From DYEP01 sp040755615 (lineage in GTDB: Bacteria > Bacillota > Sulfobacillia > DUSP01 > DYEP01), in assembly GCA_040755615.1 (NCBI GenBank), contig JBFMAL010000010.1, positions 5,620 through 69,619 on the forward strand: DNA of 64,000 nt, written 5' to 3'. The notes beneath the pieces were generated by a model that was not told where the DNA came from, did not search any database, and worked only from the letters and a program-made list of their open reading frames with translations. Both the position numbers and the translations under genes were made by a program. This document shows positions 17,049-25,731 of this stretch, piece after piece; position 1 is the stretch's first letter, and every line of letters starts with the position of its first letter.

Positions 17049-18362
17049 GTGAAGAGAACCAAGGTGCTAATAATGGGAGCGGCCGGCAGGGACTTCCACA
17101 ACTTCAATACGTACTTCAGAGGAAATAAGAACTACGAGGTTGTATGTTTTACGGCCACTCAGATCCCGGATATCGAGGGGAGGGTGTATCCGGCTGAGCT
17201 TGCGGGGGATCTCTATCCAAATGGGATACCCATTTACCCGGAAGAAGAACTGACTGGCCTGATTGAGAAGTATGGCGTGGACCAGGTGGTATTTGCTTAC
17301 AGCGACGTCCCCCATGAGTACGTCATGCACAAGGCCTCGCAGGTCCATGCAGCGGGCGCCGATTTCCGGCTGCTTGGACCCAAGTCTACCATGCTGAAAT
17401 CCTCAAAACCCGTAGTGGCCGTATGCGCTGTGCGTACGGGCGCAGGCAAGTCGCAGACGACGAGAAAGGTCTGCGAGATCCTGCGGAACATGGGCAAGAA
17501 AGTGGTCGCGGTCCGGCACCCCATGCCGTACGGGGATCTGAGGAAGCAGGTGTGCCAGCGGTTCGCCACCTACGCTGACCTGGATTTCCACAAATGCACC
17601 ATAGAAGAACGCGAGGAGTACGAGCCCCACATCGACATGGGGACGGTAGTGTACGCGGGAGTTGACTACGAGGCCATCCTGAGAGAGGCAGAAAAGGAAG
17701 CAGACGTGGTCGTGTGGGATGGAGGAAACAACGACTTCTCCTTCTATGTGGCGGACATCTACATCGTGGTCGCCGACCCTCATAGGCCGGGACACGAGCT
17801 GCGTTACCATCCGGGAGAGACCAACGCCCGCCTTGCCCACGTGGTGGTTATGAACAAGATGGAGACAGCGACCCCTGAGGGAATATCTCAAGTGAGGCAC
17901 AACGTGGAGGCGGTAAACCCCGGCGTGACCTGGATCGATGCGGTATCCCCGCTGACTGTTGACGATCCGGATGCTGTCAGAGGAAAGCGTGTACTCGTCA
18001 TCGAAGACGGACCCACCCTTACCCACGGTGAGATGACGTACGGAGCAGGCATTATGGCGGCACGGAAGTTCGGCGCCGCCGAGATCATTGACCCCAGGCC
18101 GTACGCCGCAGGAAGCATTCGCGATACGTACGCGAAGTATACCCATATCGGTACGCTTTTGCCCGCCATGGGCTATGGAGAGCGGCAGGTCAGGGAACTG
18201 GAGCAGACCATCAATGCGGCTGACTGCGATTTGGTGATAGCGGCTACGCCGATTGACCTCCGCAGAATCATGAAGATCAACAAGCCCGCCGTCCGGGTTC
18301 GCTACTCGTTGCAGGAGATCGGGCGTCCTACACTCGCTGACGTGCTCGAGAAACTCAGATAA
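17049..18362 (+). CDS. CpgS-like (cyclic 2,3-diphosphoglycerate synthetase family, COG2403) P-loop protein, copy 1
   Basis: 437 residues. An N-terminal Rossmann-like part (KVLIMGAAGRDFHNFN) is followed by a P-loop nucleotide-binding domain with AVRTGAGKSQTT near 128-139, and later VVWDGGNNDFSF and VIEDGPTLTHGEM. This is the architecture of the archaeal cyclic 2,3-diphosphoglycerate synthetase and its many bacterial relatives labelled predicted GTPase. The bacterial function is unknown to me, so no enzyme name is assigned. GTG start after GGGGAGAGGAA. It follows argF by 39 bases and precedes a terminator. A close paralogue, roughly two-thirds identical by eye, is at 21379-22785. Confidence 0.8.
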   Translation: MKRTKVLIMGAAGRDFHNFNTYFRGNKNYEVVCFTATQIPDIEGRVYPAELAGDLYPNGIPIYPEEELTGLIEKYGVDQVVFAYSDVPHEYVMHKASQVHAAGADFRLLGPKSTMLKSSKPVVAVCAVRTGAGKSQTTRKVCEILRNMGKKVVAVRHPMPYGDLRKQVCQRFATYADLDFHKCTIEEREEYEPHIDMGTVVYAGVDYEAILREAEKEADVVVWDGGNNDFSFYVADIYIVVADPHRPGHELRYHPGETNARLAHVVVMNKMETATPEGISQVRHNVEAVNPGVTWIDAVSPLTVDDPDAVRGKRVLVIEDGPTLTHGEMTYGAGIMAARKFGAAEIIDPRPYAAGSIRDTYAKYTHIGTLLPAMGYGERQVRELEQTINAADCDLVIAATPIDLRRIMKINKPAVRVRYSLQEIGRPTLADVLEKLR

Positions 18363-18385
18363 ACAATACCCACATACAAGATACA

Positions 18386-18424
18386 AGCAGGGGGGCCCCG
18401 GGAAAGAGCTCCCCTGCTTTTTTC
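18386..18424 (+). terminator. Rho-independent terminator after the first CpgS-like gene
   Basis: AAGCAGGGG (18386-18394) pairs with CCCCTGCTT (18412-18420), and a run of Ts follows. It closes the operon that ends with the CpgS-like gene. Confidence 0.85.
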
Positions 18425-18478
18425 GGCTGCCCAACATCCCATATATTAAAGCAATCTACCAGGAGGATATCGCCCCGC

Positions 18479-18508
18479 ATGCCTAGAATGATCGCAGCAC
18501 TTGGATAA
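18479..18508 (+). other. Possible 9-codon leader peptide before the second orr
   Basis: AGGAGG at 18461-18466 is followed at 18479 by ATG and a 9-codon frame (MPRMIAALG) ending TAA at 18508. It is the best ribosome site in this leader and is not in frame with the racemase that follows. It may be a leader peptide coupling translation, or chance. Confidence 0.25.
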
Positions 18509-18527
18509 AAGGGGGCAGGCGCCGGGG

Positions 18528-19598
18528 ATGAAATGCCCGAGAATAGAGGTACGCCTTTCAGATATCACGTTCAATGCGGAACAGATAATCCGCCTCGCAC
18601 AGCGGTCCGGCGTCGAGGTAGTAGGAGTCACCAAGGCGTTCCACGGCGATGTGAACATCGCCCGGGCCATGCTGGAAGGCGGAATAAAGAAGCTGGCGGA
18701 TTCAAGGCTTGCAAGTATCGCTACGCTCAGGAAGGCGTTTCCGTCAGTACCCGTCATGCTGATCAGGTCTCCCGGGTACCACGAGTGCGAGGAGGCTGTC
18801 AGGCTTGCGGATGTATCGCTCATTTCTTCAGTAAAGACCGCGGAATGGCTGGACCAGGCGGCTAAGTCCCAGGGTGTTACTCACGATGTCGTGCTCATGG
18901 TGGACCTTGGAGATCTGCGCGAGGGCGTGCTCCCCGAGCATGCCGTAGATGTGGGAAGACAGATCTGCGCGCTTCGGAACGTCCGCCTTGTGGGACTCGG
19001 AGCTGAGCTGGGTTGCATTGCGGGTGTGCTTCCTTCTCCGCCTGCCATCCATACCCTCCGGCAGGTGAGAGCCGAACTTCAATCCATGTGCGAAGTGGAG
19101 CTCGATGTAATGTCGCCGGGAAGCTCATCAGCCCTCTTCCTGCTTGAACAAGGCGAGATGCCTGACTTTGTGAATCAGCTCAGGATCGGCTCGGTCATTT
19201 TGACAGGCACCGACGATATGAGAGGCAGGATCATCCCCTGGCTCCGGCACCACGCGTTTATGCTGGTTGCCGAGCTGCTCGAAGTATACACCAAGCATTC
19301 GGCTCCGTTCGGTCCGCTCGGCACGAACGCGTTCGGTGAGATGCCTGTTTATGAGGATCTCGGAATGAGGAAAAGGGGGATCCTGTCGCTGGGCAGGGTG
19401 GACTGCCATGACGGTGATCTTACCCCTCTGGACGAAGGAGTCAGGCTCCTTGGTATATCTTCAGACCATGCCGCGCTTGACCTCACCGACTGTAGACGAG
19501 ATTTCCAGGTGGGTGACGAGGTGGCATTTCACATCGGGTATACCTCAATTGTTCGCTGCTTTACCTCTCCCTTCGTGCACAGGTACTACATACGATGA
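18528..19598 (+). CDS. Alanine/ornithine racemase family protein (second copy)
   Basis: 356-residue paralogue of the racemase at 12677. Lys36 in VVGVTKAFHGD is the PLP lysine at the same position as in the first copy, and VDLGDLREG is conserved, so it should be active. The two copies differ over much of their length, so the substrate may differ. The start is taken as the ATG at 18528 because MKCPRIEV aligns with MKNPRIEI of copy 1; an in-frame TTG at 18501 has no good ribosome site. It begins a new transcription unit with a glycosyltransferase and a second CpgS-like gene. Confidence 0.82.
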   Translation: MKCPRIEVRLSDITFNAEQIIRLAQRSGVEVVGVTKAFHGDVNIARAMLEGGIKKLADSRLASIATLRKAFPSVPVMLIRSPGYHECEEAVRLADVSLISSVKTAEWLDQAAKSQGVTHDVVLMVDLGDLREGVLPEHAVDVGRQICALRNVRLVGLGAELGCIAGVLPSPPAIHTLRQVRAELQSMCEVELDVMSPGSSSALFLLEQGEMPDFVNQLRIGSVILTGTDDMRGRIIPWLRHHAFMLVAELLEVYTKHSAPFGPLGTNAFGEMPVYEDLGMRKRGILSLGRVDCHDGDLTPLDEGVRLLGISSDHAALDLTDCRRDFQVGDEVAFHIGYTSIVRCFTSPFVHRYYIR

Positions 19599-19709
19599 CT
19601 CAATTCGAAACGTGTTACGGATCTTGCCGGCACCTGGCCCGCTTTTGAATAGAAGAACCATCTCTTCTCCATCTTATTAGCGAGGGAAAGGTGGAGAGGG
19701 GTAAACGAC

Positions 19710-21341
19710 TTGACACTCAACCAGTGGATTTACTTCGGCGCGTGCGCAGTTTATATAGGATTCTTTCTTCTGTTTGTGAGGTTCTTTTACTGGAAGTATT
19801 ATTCGACCAAGCACTGCTGGTCAAAGCGTCCCTGGCTGTCAGATGAACCCGGGCCCGATGCGCCCTTTCTGTCCATTGTGATTCCAGCCAGAGAGGAAGC
19901 GGATGTGATCGCCCGGACCATCCGGCACCTGGCCGCGCTGGACTATCCCAAAGAACGCTACGAGGTTATCATCGCCTCCGATGATAAGGAGCAGCGCGAC
20001 GCAGACCGGATCCGGCGAGACGCGGTGGCGGAGTGCGAGACCGCTCTCATTACGGGCGACATGCGGGCAACCGGGCTCGGCGTGTTTGCGCGTCAGATGC
20101 TCACCTGTCTTCTCAGGCAGGAGGCTGCATGTCATGGGGTGCATGCCTATGGCCGAAAGCAAGGGACTGCCCTGTTGAACGGGCTCGGGTACGGCGAAAC
20201 CAGGAGGGTGATCAACTACTGTCTGATTGACAGCAGTCTTCGCGATAGACTATGGTCGCTCGCCAGGATGCTCTATCCGACCACTCAGGAAGTGGTGGAA
20301 GAGACGATCTCCGCACCAGGCTATGACAGACCCAGGGTTGTACATGTGTCGGTGCCCTGTGACTTCGACGGATTCTACCCTGGACAGTGCGTGGGGCAAG
20401 ACGTCCGATCCACAAAAGGCAGGGCGCTGAACCGGGCATTATCCGCGCTCAGCCCGCACACTGAGATGATAGGATTCTTCGACGCGGAGAGCAGACCCGA
20501 TCCGGGAGTCTTGCGGTATGTGGCGTACCGGTTAAGATCGGCAAGCCCGCCTTCTATCCTTCAGGGCCCCGTCTTTCAGGTCAGGAACTATTTCTCCATA
20601 AACCCCCTCTGCCGCATCGCAGCTCTTTATCAGGCGGTATCTCATGACTGGTACCTCCCGTACCTGTTCCGGGCGCTTCCTTTCGTAGGCGGAACCAACC
20701 TGTTCATCTCCCGGGACTTGCTCATTTCATCCGGCGGTTTTGATAGGGACATCCTTACCGAGGACCTTGAGTATGGTGTCAGGGCGTACCTGGTCTGGGG
20801 TGCATGGCCCGAGTATCTACCGTACCCGTCCAGTGAACAGACCCCGCCCACCATAATGGCGTTCTTCAGGCAACGGATGCGATGGGGTACGGGGCACCTG
20901 CAGGTAATGAAGAAAGTATCCGGGATGACAGATGTAGACCCGTTGAAGCGAAGAGTTCTTTTAAGAAGGCTCTTCTTGAAAGGGCAGGCAGAATGGATCA
21001 TGTATCAAACTGCCACGCTGGTACCTCCTGCTATGATTGTGCTCTGGCACCTGGGCATGGTTGATCCTTCCGCAGCGCCGGCTATACTCCGTTACTTCCT
21101 GCACGTCATCACCTTGACCTACTTCGGGTTCACCTTCTACGTCTTCAGAAGGTATTCCGATTATATTGATAAGAATACGGCGCCCAAGACTGCGTTAGCT
21201 TGCTGCATGGCGTACCTTGGATTGCTGCTCCTTCCTCTTGCCGCATTTCTCTTTCCATTTCCTTATACTGCAGCGCTTATACGCTATTCGATGACTGCGC
21301 GCCCGATGTCCTGGACAAAGACGCCGCGGACTAGGGAATGA
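19710..21341 (+). CDS. Membrane glycosyltransferase, family 2, with a large insertion
   Basis: 543 residues. One N-terminal membrane segment (about 7-26) is followed by a GT-A fold: SIVIPAREE, FFDAESRPD (the DxD-type metal site), TEDLEYGVRAYL and the RQRMRWG form of the QxxRW motif. At least two further membrane helices lie near the C-terminus. Processive GT2 enzymes look like this, but about 130 residues (roughly 100-235) separate the first strand from the DxD region, far more than usual, with Cys, Tyr and Arg-rich sequence I do not recognise. TTG start after GGTGGAGAGGGG. Product unknown. Confidence 0.75.
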   Translation: MTLNQWIYFGACAVYIGFFLLFVRFFYWKYYSTKHCWSKRPWLSDEPGPDAPFLSIVIPAREEADVIARTIRHLAALDYPKERYEVIIASDDKEQRDADRIRRDAVAECETALITGDMRATGLGVFARQMLTCLLRQEAACHGVHAYGRKQGTALLNGLGYGETRRVINYCLIDSSLRDRLWSLARMLYPTTQEVVEETISAPGYDRPRVVHVSVPCDFDGFYPGQCVGQDVRSTKGRALNRALSALSPHTEMIGFFDAESRPDPGVLRYVAYRLRSASPPSILQGPVFQVRNYFSINPLCRIAALYQAVSHDWYLPYLFRALPFVGGTNLFISRDLLISSGGFDRDILTEDLEYGVRAYLVWGAWPEYLPYPSSEQTPPTIMAFFRQRMRWGTGHLQVMKKVSGMTDVDPLKRRVLLRRLFLKGQAEWIMYQTATLVPPAMIVLWHLGMVDPSAAPAILRYFLHVITLTYFGFTFYVFRRYSDYIDKNTAPKTALACCMAYLGLLLLPLAAFLFPFPYTAALIRYSMTARPMSWTKTPRTRE

Positions 21342-21378
21342 GAGTTTCAGGCACAATACTACCAGGGAGGGATGTTCC

Positions 21379-22785
21379 ATGCCGAAAAGGATTGTCATAA
21401 TGGGAGCGGCAGGCAGGGATTTCCATAACTTTAACGTTTTTTTCAGGCATAACCCTGAGTACCAGGTGGTTGCGTTCACCGCCACGCAGATCCCAGATAT
21501 TTCGGGGCGAGTGTACCCGCCAGAGCTCGCCGGCCCCAACTACCCTGAGGGGATCCCCATATATCCTGAGGAAGAACTCGAAGCGCTAATAAGGAACGCC
21601 AGGATCGACCAGGTGGTATTCGCTTACAGTGACGTATCGCACCAGTACGTGATGCACAAGGCTTCAGTAGCGCTGTCATGCGGCGCTGATTTCGTCTTGA
21701 TGGGCCCCAGGGCAACCATGCTGGAATCGACCAAACCGGTGGTGTCAGTTGTGGCCGTGAGAACGGGCGTGGGGAAGAGTCAAACCACGAGGCGGGTTTC
21801 TGATATCATCAGGAGTCTCGGGCTCTCTCTGTGCGTGGTCAGGCATCCCATGCCTTACGGCGATCTTGCCCAGCAGACAGTGCAGCGTTTTGCGGCGTAC
21901 GAAGACCTGGACAGGCACAGGTGTACAATAGAAGAGAGGGAGGAGTACGAACCGCACATAGACCGGGGGAACGTGGTATATGCAGGGGTGGACTACGAGC
22001 GCATCCTCAGGGAGGCCGAGAGGGAAGCAGACGTAATCCTGTGGGACGGGGGAAACAACGATATGCCCTTTTACAAGCCGGACATAAATATCGTCCTGGT
22101 TGATCCCCACAGGCCTGGTCACGAGCTGATGTATCACCCTGGTGAAACCAACCTGCGGGCGGCGGATTGTGTGGTGATAAACAAGGTAGACACGGCAGAC
22201 GGCGATGACGTGGACGAGGTAAGAGATAGTGTACATCAGGTAAACCCGAGAGCGGTGGTGATCGAGGCCGCTTCTCCCATTTTCGTCGAGACTCCTGCCC
22301 AGGTGAGGGGCAAGAGGGTTCTGGTGGTTGAGGACGGACCGACTCTCACTCACGGAGAGATGACCTATGGTGCGGGCATAATTGCAGCGAAGAAGTTTGG
22401 TGCGGCGGAGATCATCGATCCCAGGGGAGCCGCGACGCCCGCGATCAGGGCCGTGTACGACAAGTATCCACACATAGGCCCATTACTGCCGGCAATGGGT
22501 TACGGGCAGAACCAGATCGCAGAACTCAGAGAAACCATAAACGCAGTAGACTGTGACACGGTGATCATCGCGACTCCAATAGACTTAAGGAGGGTAGCCG
22601 ACTTCGTCCATCCGGCGGTACGTGTGAGATACGAGCTGCAGGAGATAGGCAAACCTGATCTTGTTGATGTGATTTCGCCGATTTTGTCCAAGTATGCCAC
22701 GCACACGGAGGAATCTGCACCCGCATCGCCCAATTACCTACTGAATCGACCCGCTATGGAATATAAGGAATATAACAGATGTTAG
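21379..22785 (+). CDS. CpgS-like (COG2403) P-loop protein, copy 2
   Basis: 468-residue paralogue of the gene at 17049 with the same order of motifs: VIMGAAGRDFHNFN, P-loop VRTGVGKSQTT, the IEEREEYEPHID stretch, WDGGNNDMPFY and VEDGPTLTHGEM. It has a C-terminal extension of about 30 residues, absent from copy 1. Start: ATG at 21379 behind AGGGAGGG. Both copies keep the nucleotide-binding residues, so both should be active. Function unknown; the family contains archaeal cyclic 2,3-diphosphoglycerate synthetase. Confidence 0.8.
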   Translation: MPKRIVIMGAAGRDFHNFNVFFRHNPEYQVVAFTATQIPDISGRVYPPELAGPNYPEGIPIYPEEELEALIRNARIDQVVFAYSDVSHQYVMHKASVALSCGADFVLMGPRATMLESTKPVVSVVAVRTGVGKSQTTRRVSDIIRSLGLSLCVVRHPMPYGDLAQQTVQRFAAYEDLDRHRCTIEEREEYEPHIDRGNVVYAGVDYERILREAEREADVILWDGGNNDMPFYKPDINIVLVDPHRPGHELMYHPGETNLRAADCVVINKVDTADGDDVDEVRDSVHQVNPRAVVIEAASPIFVETPAQVRGKRVLVVEDGPTLTHGEMTYGAGIIAAKKFGAAEIIDPRGAATPAIRAVYDKYPHIGPLLPAMGYGQNQIAELRETINAVDCDTVIIATPIDLRRVADFVHPAVRVRYELQEIGKPDLVDVISPILSKYATHTEESAPASPNYLLNRPAMEYKEYNRC

Positions 22786-22806
22786 GGTCGACCGGGAGGG
22801 TAGCGA

Positions 22807-23079
22807 TTGGACCTGAAGACAGCACTGGGAACTTTTGCGTTGATCTTCTTTGCGGAACTTGGGGACAAAACACAGCTGACCACGATGATGCTGGCAGCTC
22901 AGAGCAAGGCCCCTGTGGCGGTGTTTGTGGGCGCTGCAGGGGCTCTTGTGCTCACTTCTTTGCTGGGAGTAGTCTTTGGAGAGACAGTCACACGCCTGAT
23001 TCCTGTCACCTACGTGAGGACCGGTGCGGGAATTGCCTTTATCGTACTCGGAGCCCTTCTTATCTCAGGCAAGCTTTGA
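22807..23079 (+). CDS. UPF0016 (GDT1/TMEM165-type) half-size membrane protein
   Basis: 90 residues, three hydrophobic helices, with the family's signature ELGDKTQ at about 17-23. Eukaryotic and larger bacterial relatives have two such repeats and act in Mn2+/Ca2+ transport. Half-size bacterial proteins usually occur as adjacent pairs, but only one is found here, so a homo-oligomer is expected or a partner lies elsewhere. TTG start behind GGGAGGGTAG. Its last 15 bases overlap the end of the convergent zinc-ribbon gene. Confidence 0.85.
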   Translation: MDLKTALGTFALIFFAELGDKTQLTTMMLAAQSKAPVAVFVGAAGALVLTSLLGVVFGETVTRLIPVTYVRTGAGIAFIVLGALLISGKL

Positions 23080-24024
23080 GGGTTTACCGCAGTTCGGACA
23101 GTACTTCCTAACGACAGGCACCAGCGCCCGGCATTCAGGACAGGCGGCCTGAAGCAGAAACCCACACGACGGGCAGTACAATTCACCCCTGACGCCGAAT
23201 CCGCAGGCCGGGCACTGCCCTTTACGGAATCGCTGGTTACGTACCCGCTCAGGATTAGTTACGTAGCGCTTCAGGGCGACCAGTGCAGCGCCCGTTGCAA
23301 CCGTACCCGCAACACTGACAGCGATCTGGGCAACGTCTCTCACGAGGTGCCATGCGTATTGAGCGGACATGACGACTGCCTGAACCGTAGAAAAGCCCAG
23401 GAAGGCGGTGCCTAGTACAAGGTGTCTTGATCTCTTTGCCCTGAGCACTTGCCATATCCAGTAGGAAAGGCCAAAGACCGGAAATACATATGCGAACCTG
23501 ACCAGAAACAGTTTCAGTTCATAAACGTTCATTGCCTTTGAGTATGATGCGTTAATATCATCATGGGCGCGGTTGTAGGCTTCCTGGAGCGCCGAAAGCT
23601 CCTGCGCAAACCCGGACCTTAGGGCGGTGGCGGCATCCAATTCCACCATTGCAGATTCCATGGTCTGCCGTGACTCCTCGTACCTCTTCTCCTTGGCCGG
23701 ATCGGCAAGCCCTTTCTCTAGGCTCACGCGGTATTCTTCACGCCTGAACTCGTACTCCACTTTTGCCCGCTCAAATGTTTCACGGCTTTGATGGAGGAGA
23801 GAGTCGGCGTACGAGAGCTTCCGCTGGGCCTCGAAGAGACGCTCTGATAACTCGGTAAGCCCGGCGCGTTGTTCCAGCTGGTAGTAATCCGGACGGGGCA
23901 CTAACCGGGTGATACGGTTCATAATCCAAAAACCGCCCATAAGCATGAATATAACCATGCCCAGGGCCAGGATCTTCTCGGCGCGGGAATACTCAATTAG
24001 ATGGCTCTCCTCTTCAGCGTGCAT
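23065..24024 (-). CDS. Membrane protein with coiled coil and C-terminal double zinc ribbon
   Basis: 319 residues; function not recognised. One N-terminal membrane helix (about 18-36) is followed by a long charged, probably coiled-coil region (about 45-165), two or three more hydrophobic segments (about 175-255) and a C-terminal double zinc ribbon with four CxxC pairs (CPAC, CPSC, CPEC, CPNC). The ribbon is expected on one side of the membrane as a binding module. Start: ATG at 24024, 7 bases from GAGGAGGG; an upstream in-frame ATG touches that site and is less likely. The gene ends inside the convergent UPF0016 gene. Confidence 0.7.
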   Translation of the reverse strand: MHAEEESHLIEYSRAEKILALGMVIFMLMGGFWIMNRITRLVPRPDYYQLEQRAGLTELSERLFEAQRKLSYADSLLHQSRETFERAKVEYEFRREEYRVSLEKGLADPAKEKRYEESRQTMESAMVELDAATALRSGFAQELSALQEAYNRAHDDINASYSKAMNVYELKLFLVRFAYVFPVFGLSYWIWQVLRAKRSRHLVLGTAFLGFSTVQAVVMSAQYAWHLVRDVAQIAVSVAGTVATGAALVALKRYVTNPERVRNQRFRKGQCPACGFGVRGELYCPSCGFLLQAACPECRALVPVVRKYCPNCGKPSKLA

Positions 24025-24264
24025 CAACATCCCTCCTCGACGATCACTTCGACGAGGACGCTCATTTACCTTGAGCTGTCACCTGGAGGATTGTGTAACT
24101 TCTTGCAGCTCGAGTTCATACTGCGCAGAAAATGGGTTGGTCGCCTCCCGTGAGTCTTACTCTGAGTCCTTTTGCTCACCTTTTTGTACCAGTCTGCCGG
24201 GCACTACCTTGAACTATACACCCTGGTGCAAGTCGAGAGGTACTCTTTTCTTATACAACATAAT

Positions 24265-24286
24265 GAGAGGGGGCAGCGCCCCTCTC
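24265..24286 (-). terminator. Hairpin downstream of the cupin gene
   Basis: GAGAGGGG (24265-24272) pairs with CCCCTCTC (24279-24286). On the minus strand it follows the cupin stop, and the tail is AT-rich rather than a clean T run. The rest of 24025-24302 shows no gene I can support. Confidence 0.45.
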
Positions 24287-24302
24287 TCGTCGAAACCGGT
24301 AT

Positions 24303-24650
24303 TTACCTTGAGACGCTGGAGACTGGAAGCCGGGTCACCTGTGATGCGACCAGAGGCGTTTCTTCTGTGTTGACTAGCTGGTGCCATACGCCTCGCGGGG
24401 CCAGTATAATGCTGCCCGGACCTACATCAAACGCCTCTTCCGTACCGTCATCCAGGTAGAACTTTCCGTTTCCCTGGAGCACGATGAACAACTGATCGCT
24501 TTCCGGATGCTGGTGGTAGGCAAGTACCTGTCCTGGCGAGAAATAATAGGTATCTGCGCCGATCTGGTCGGTTTTCATATTCGCAACCTTATTCACTCCG
24601 CTGTCCTGCACATGAAGCTTGGTCAGAACGTTTACACTCTGCCACTTCAT
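24303..24650 (-). CDS. Cupin-domain protein
   Basis: 115-residue single-domain cupin. The metal-binding motif is seen as AYHQHPESDQLFIVLQG (about 44-60) and the second motif as PGSIILAPRGVWHQ (about 78-91), giving the usual His/Glu ligand set. Small cupins are isomerases, dioxygenases or sensors; the substrate cannot be told. It lies between the rubrerythrin and zinc-ribbon genes on the same strand, in an oxidative-stress neighbourhood. GGAGGTT precedes the start. Confidence 0.8.
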   Translation of the reverse strand: MKWQSVNVLTKLHVQDSGVNKVANMKTDQIGADTYYFSPGQVLAYHQHPESDQLFIVLQGNGKFYLDDGTEEAFDVGPGSIILAPRGVWHQLVNTEETPLVASQVTRLPVSSVSR

Positions 24651-24734
24651 TGGATCAACCTCCCTGGGGCTGTATTATTCTTCCCTTGCCGAGCTGTCAT
24701 AACCTTGGTAAAGACAGGAGTCGGGTAACCATTT

Positions 24735-25223
24735 TTAGGACTTTGCCAGATTGTCGAATGCTCGTGCATGTTGTTTTTCCTGCCGGCCCACGAACTCGAA
24801 ATAAGTAGCGATTTCTTCAAACCCTTCACTTCGGGCGATTTGTGCAAATTCAGGGTACATGTTCTCGTTCTCATAACTTTCTCCGTCGTATGCCGCCTTT
24901 AGGTTCTCCTGAGTATTACCGAGACCTCCGAGCCAGGCAAGCAGTGACAATGCGTGGGCGGTTTCATCATTTGCAGATTTGGCGAATGCCTTTGCAGCTT
25001 CATGGTGACCGGCGATCTCGGCGAGTTTAGCAAAGGCAGTATATTTCCGATTCGCCTGAGACTCCCCGGCAAAGGCCTTCCACAGGTTTTGTTCGGTGGC
25101 GGTACCTTTTAGCTTTGTAGGTGGGGCAAAGGTAGAGAACTTCCGGGCGCCGCATACAGGACAGGACTCGGCGACAGTAGATCCAATGGTTACATGGTAG
25201 CATACATCACACTTCCAGAACAT
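24735..25223 (-). CDS. Reverse rubrerythrin
   Basis: 162 residues. A rubredoxin-like iron site comes first (CDVC and CPVC at about 5-24), then a ferritin-like diiron domain with GESQANRKY, ANDETAH and GRQEKQHAR carrying the Glu and ExxH ligands. This order defines reverse rubrerythrin, which in clostridia reduces peroxide and oxygen using NADH-derived electrons. A palindrome identical in type to the one before the Fur-family regulator lies 32 bases upstream of its start, so PerR control is likely. Confidence 0.88.
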   Translation of the reverse strand: MFWKCDVCYHVTIGSTVAESCPVCGARKFSTFAPPTKLKGTATEQNLWKAFAGESQANRKYTAFAKLAEIAGHHEAAKAFAKSANDETAHALSLLAWLGGLGNTQENLKAAYDGESYENENMYPEFAQIARSEGFEEIATYFEFVGRQEKQHARAFDNLAKS

Positions 25224-25254
25224 CGATGCATCCTCCTTATAATTAATACTATGT

Positions 25255-25267
25255 AGTAATAATTACT
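25255..25267. promoter_or_regulatory. PerR-type operator before the rubrerythrin gene
   Basis: AGTAATAATTACT, a perfect 13-bp palindrome centred on A, upstream of the minus-strand rubrerythrin gene. The AT-rich dyad resembles PerR boxes, and the same palindrome (with T at the centre) occurs before the regulator gene. Confidence 0.65.
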
Positions 25268-25296
25268 GTGTCAGCCCATAAAGAGAGAGCTTGGCA

Positions 25297-25713
25297 TTAT
25301 TGGAGGCACTCCGGGCAGATACCATAGAGGTTCAGCTCGATCTTGGATATTGCATATCCCGTCCTCGCCCTGATGCTGTCTGCTACATCCTTAAGGTCCA
25401 CCTCAGCCTTGTGAAGATCCCTAACGCGGCCGCATCGCTCACAGCAAAGGTGGACGTGTGGGCTTATGTCGGCATCGTAATGAGCTACGTTCTCACCGAC
25501 GTGCAGGCGTTGAATCAGCCCGGTCCGTTCTAGTATCCCCAGCGTGGTATAGACGGTATTGAAACTTATGGCCGGAAACTCTTCTTTGACCTTTTCCCAG
25601 ATCGTCTCCGCTGTGGGATGGGCCGTCGTCTCACAGAGCGTGCGGTAGATAGCCATACGCTGGGGAGTAACCTTGAGTCCTCTTTCTCTTAGCCTTTCTG
25701 CCAAACCCCTCAT
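25297..25713 (-). CDS. perR: PerR-like Fur-family peroxide regulator
   Basis: 138-residue Fur-family repressor. The winged helix includes VTPQRMAIYRTL and the recognition helix ISFNTVYTTL. The structural zinc site is CERC (about 95) plus the C-terminal CPEC. The regulatory metal region HYDADISPHVHL carries the His/Asp ligands typical of PerR, whose oxidation releases DNA. Position next to rubrerythrin, with the same palindrome before both genes, favours PerR over Fur or Zur. Confidence 0.82.
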   Translation of the reverse strand: MRGLAERLRERGLKVTPQRMAIYRTLCETTAHPTAETIWEKVKEEFPAISFNTVYTTLGILERTGLIQRLHVGENVAHYDADISPHVHLCCERCGRVRDLHKAEVDLKDVADSIRARTGYAISKIELNLYGICPECLQ

Positions 25714-25731
25714 CAGTATTCACTCTCATAC

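Noticed and set aside
17403..18437. Minus-strand frame opposite the first CpgS-like gene (344 codons)
   Set aside because: No recognisable domain, and the plus-strand protein is clearly conserved with its paralogue; shadow frame.
19629..19643. Sigma-54-like site before the glycosyltransferase gene
   Set aside because: GG-N10-GC spacing exists, but the -12 reads CCGC instead of TTGC and the -24 lacks the leading T; too weak against the site at 1103.
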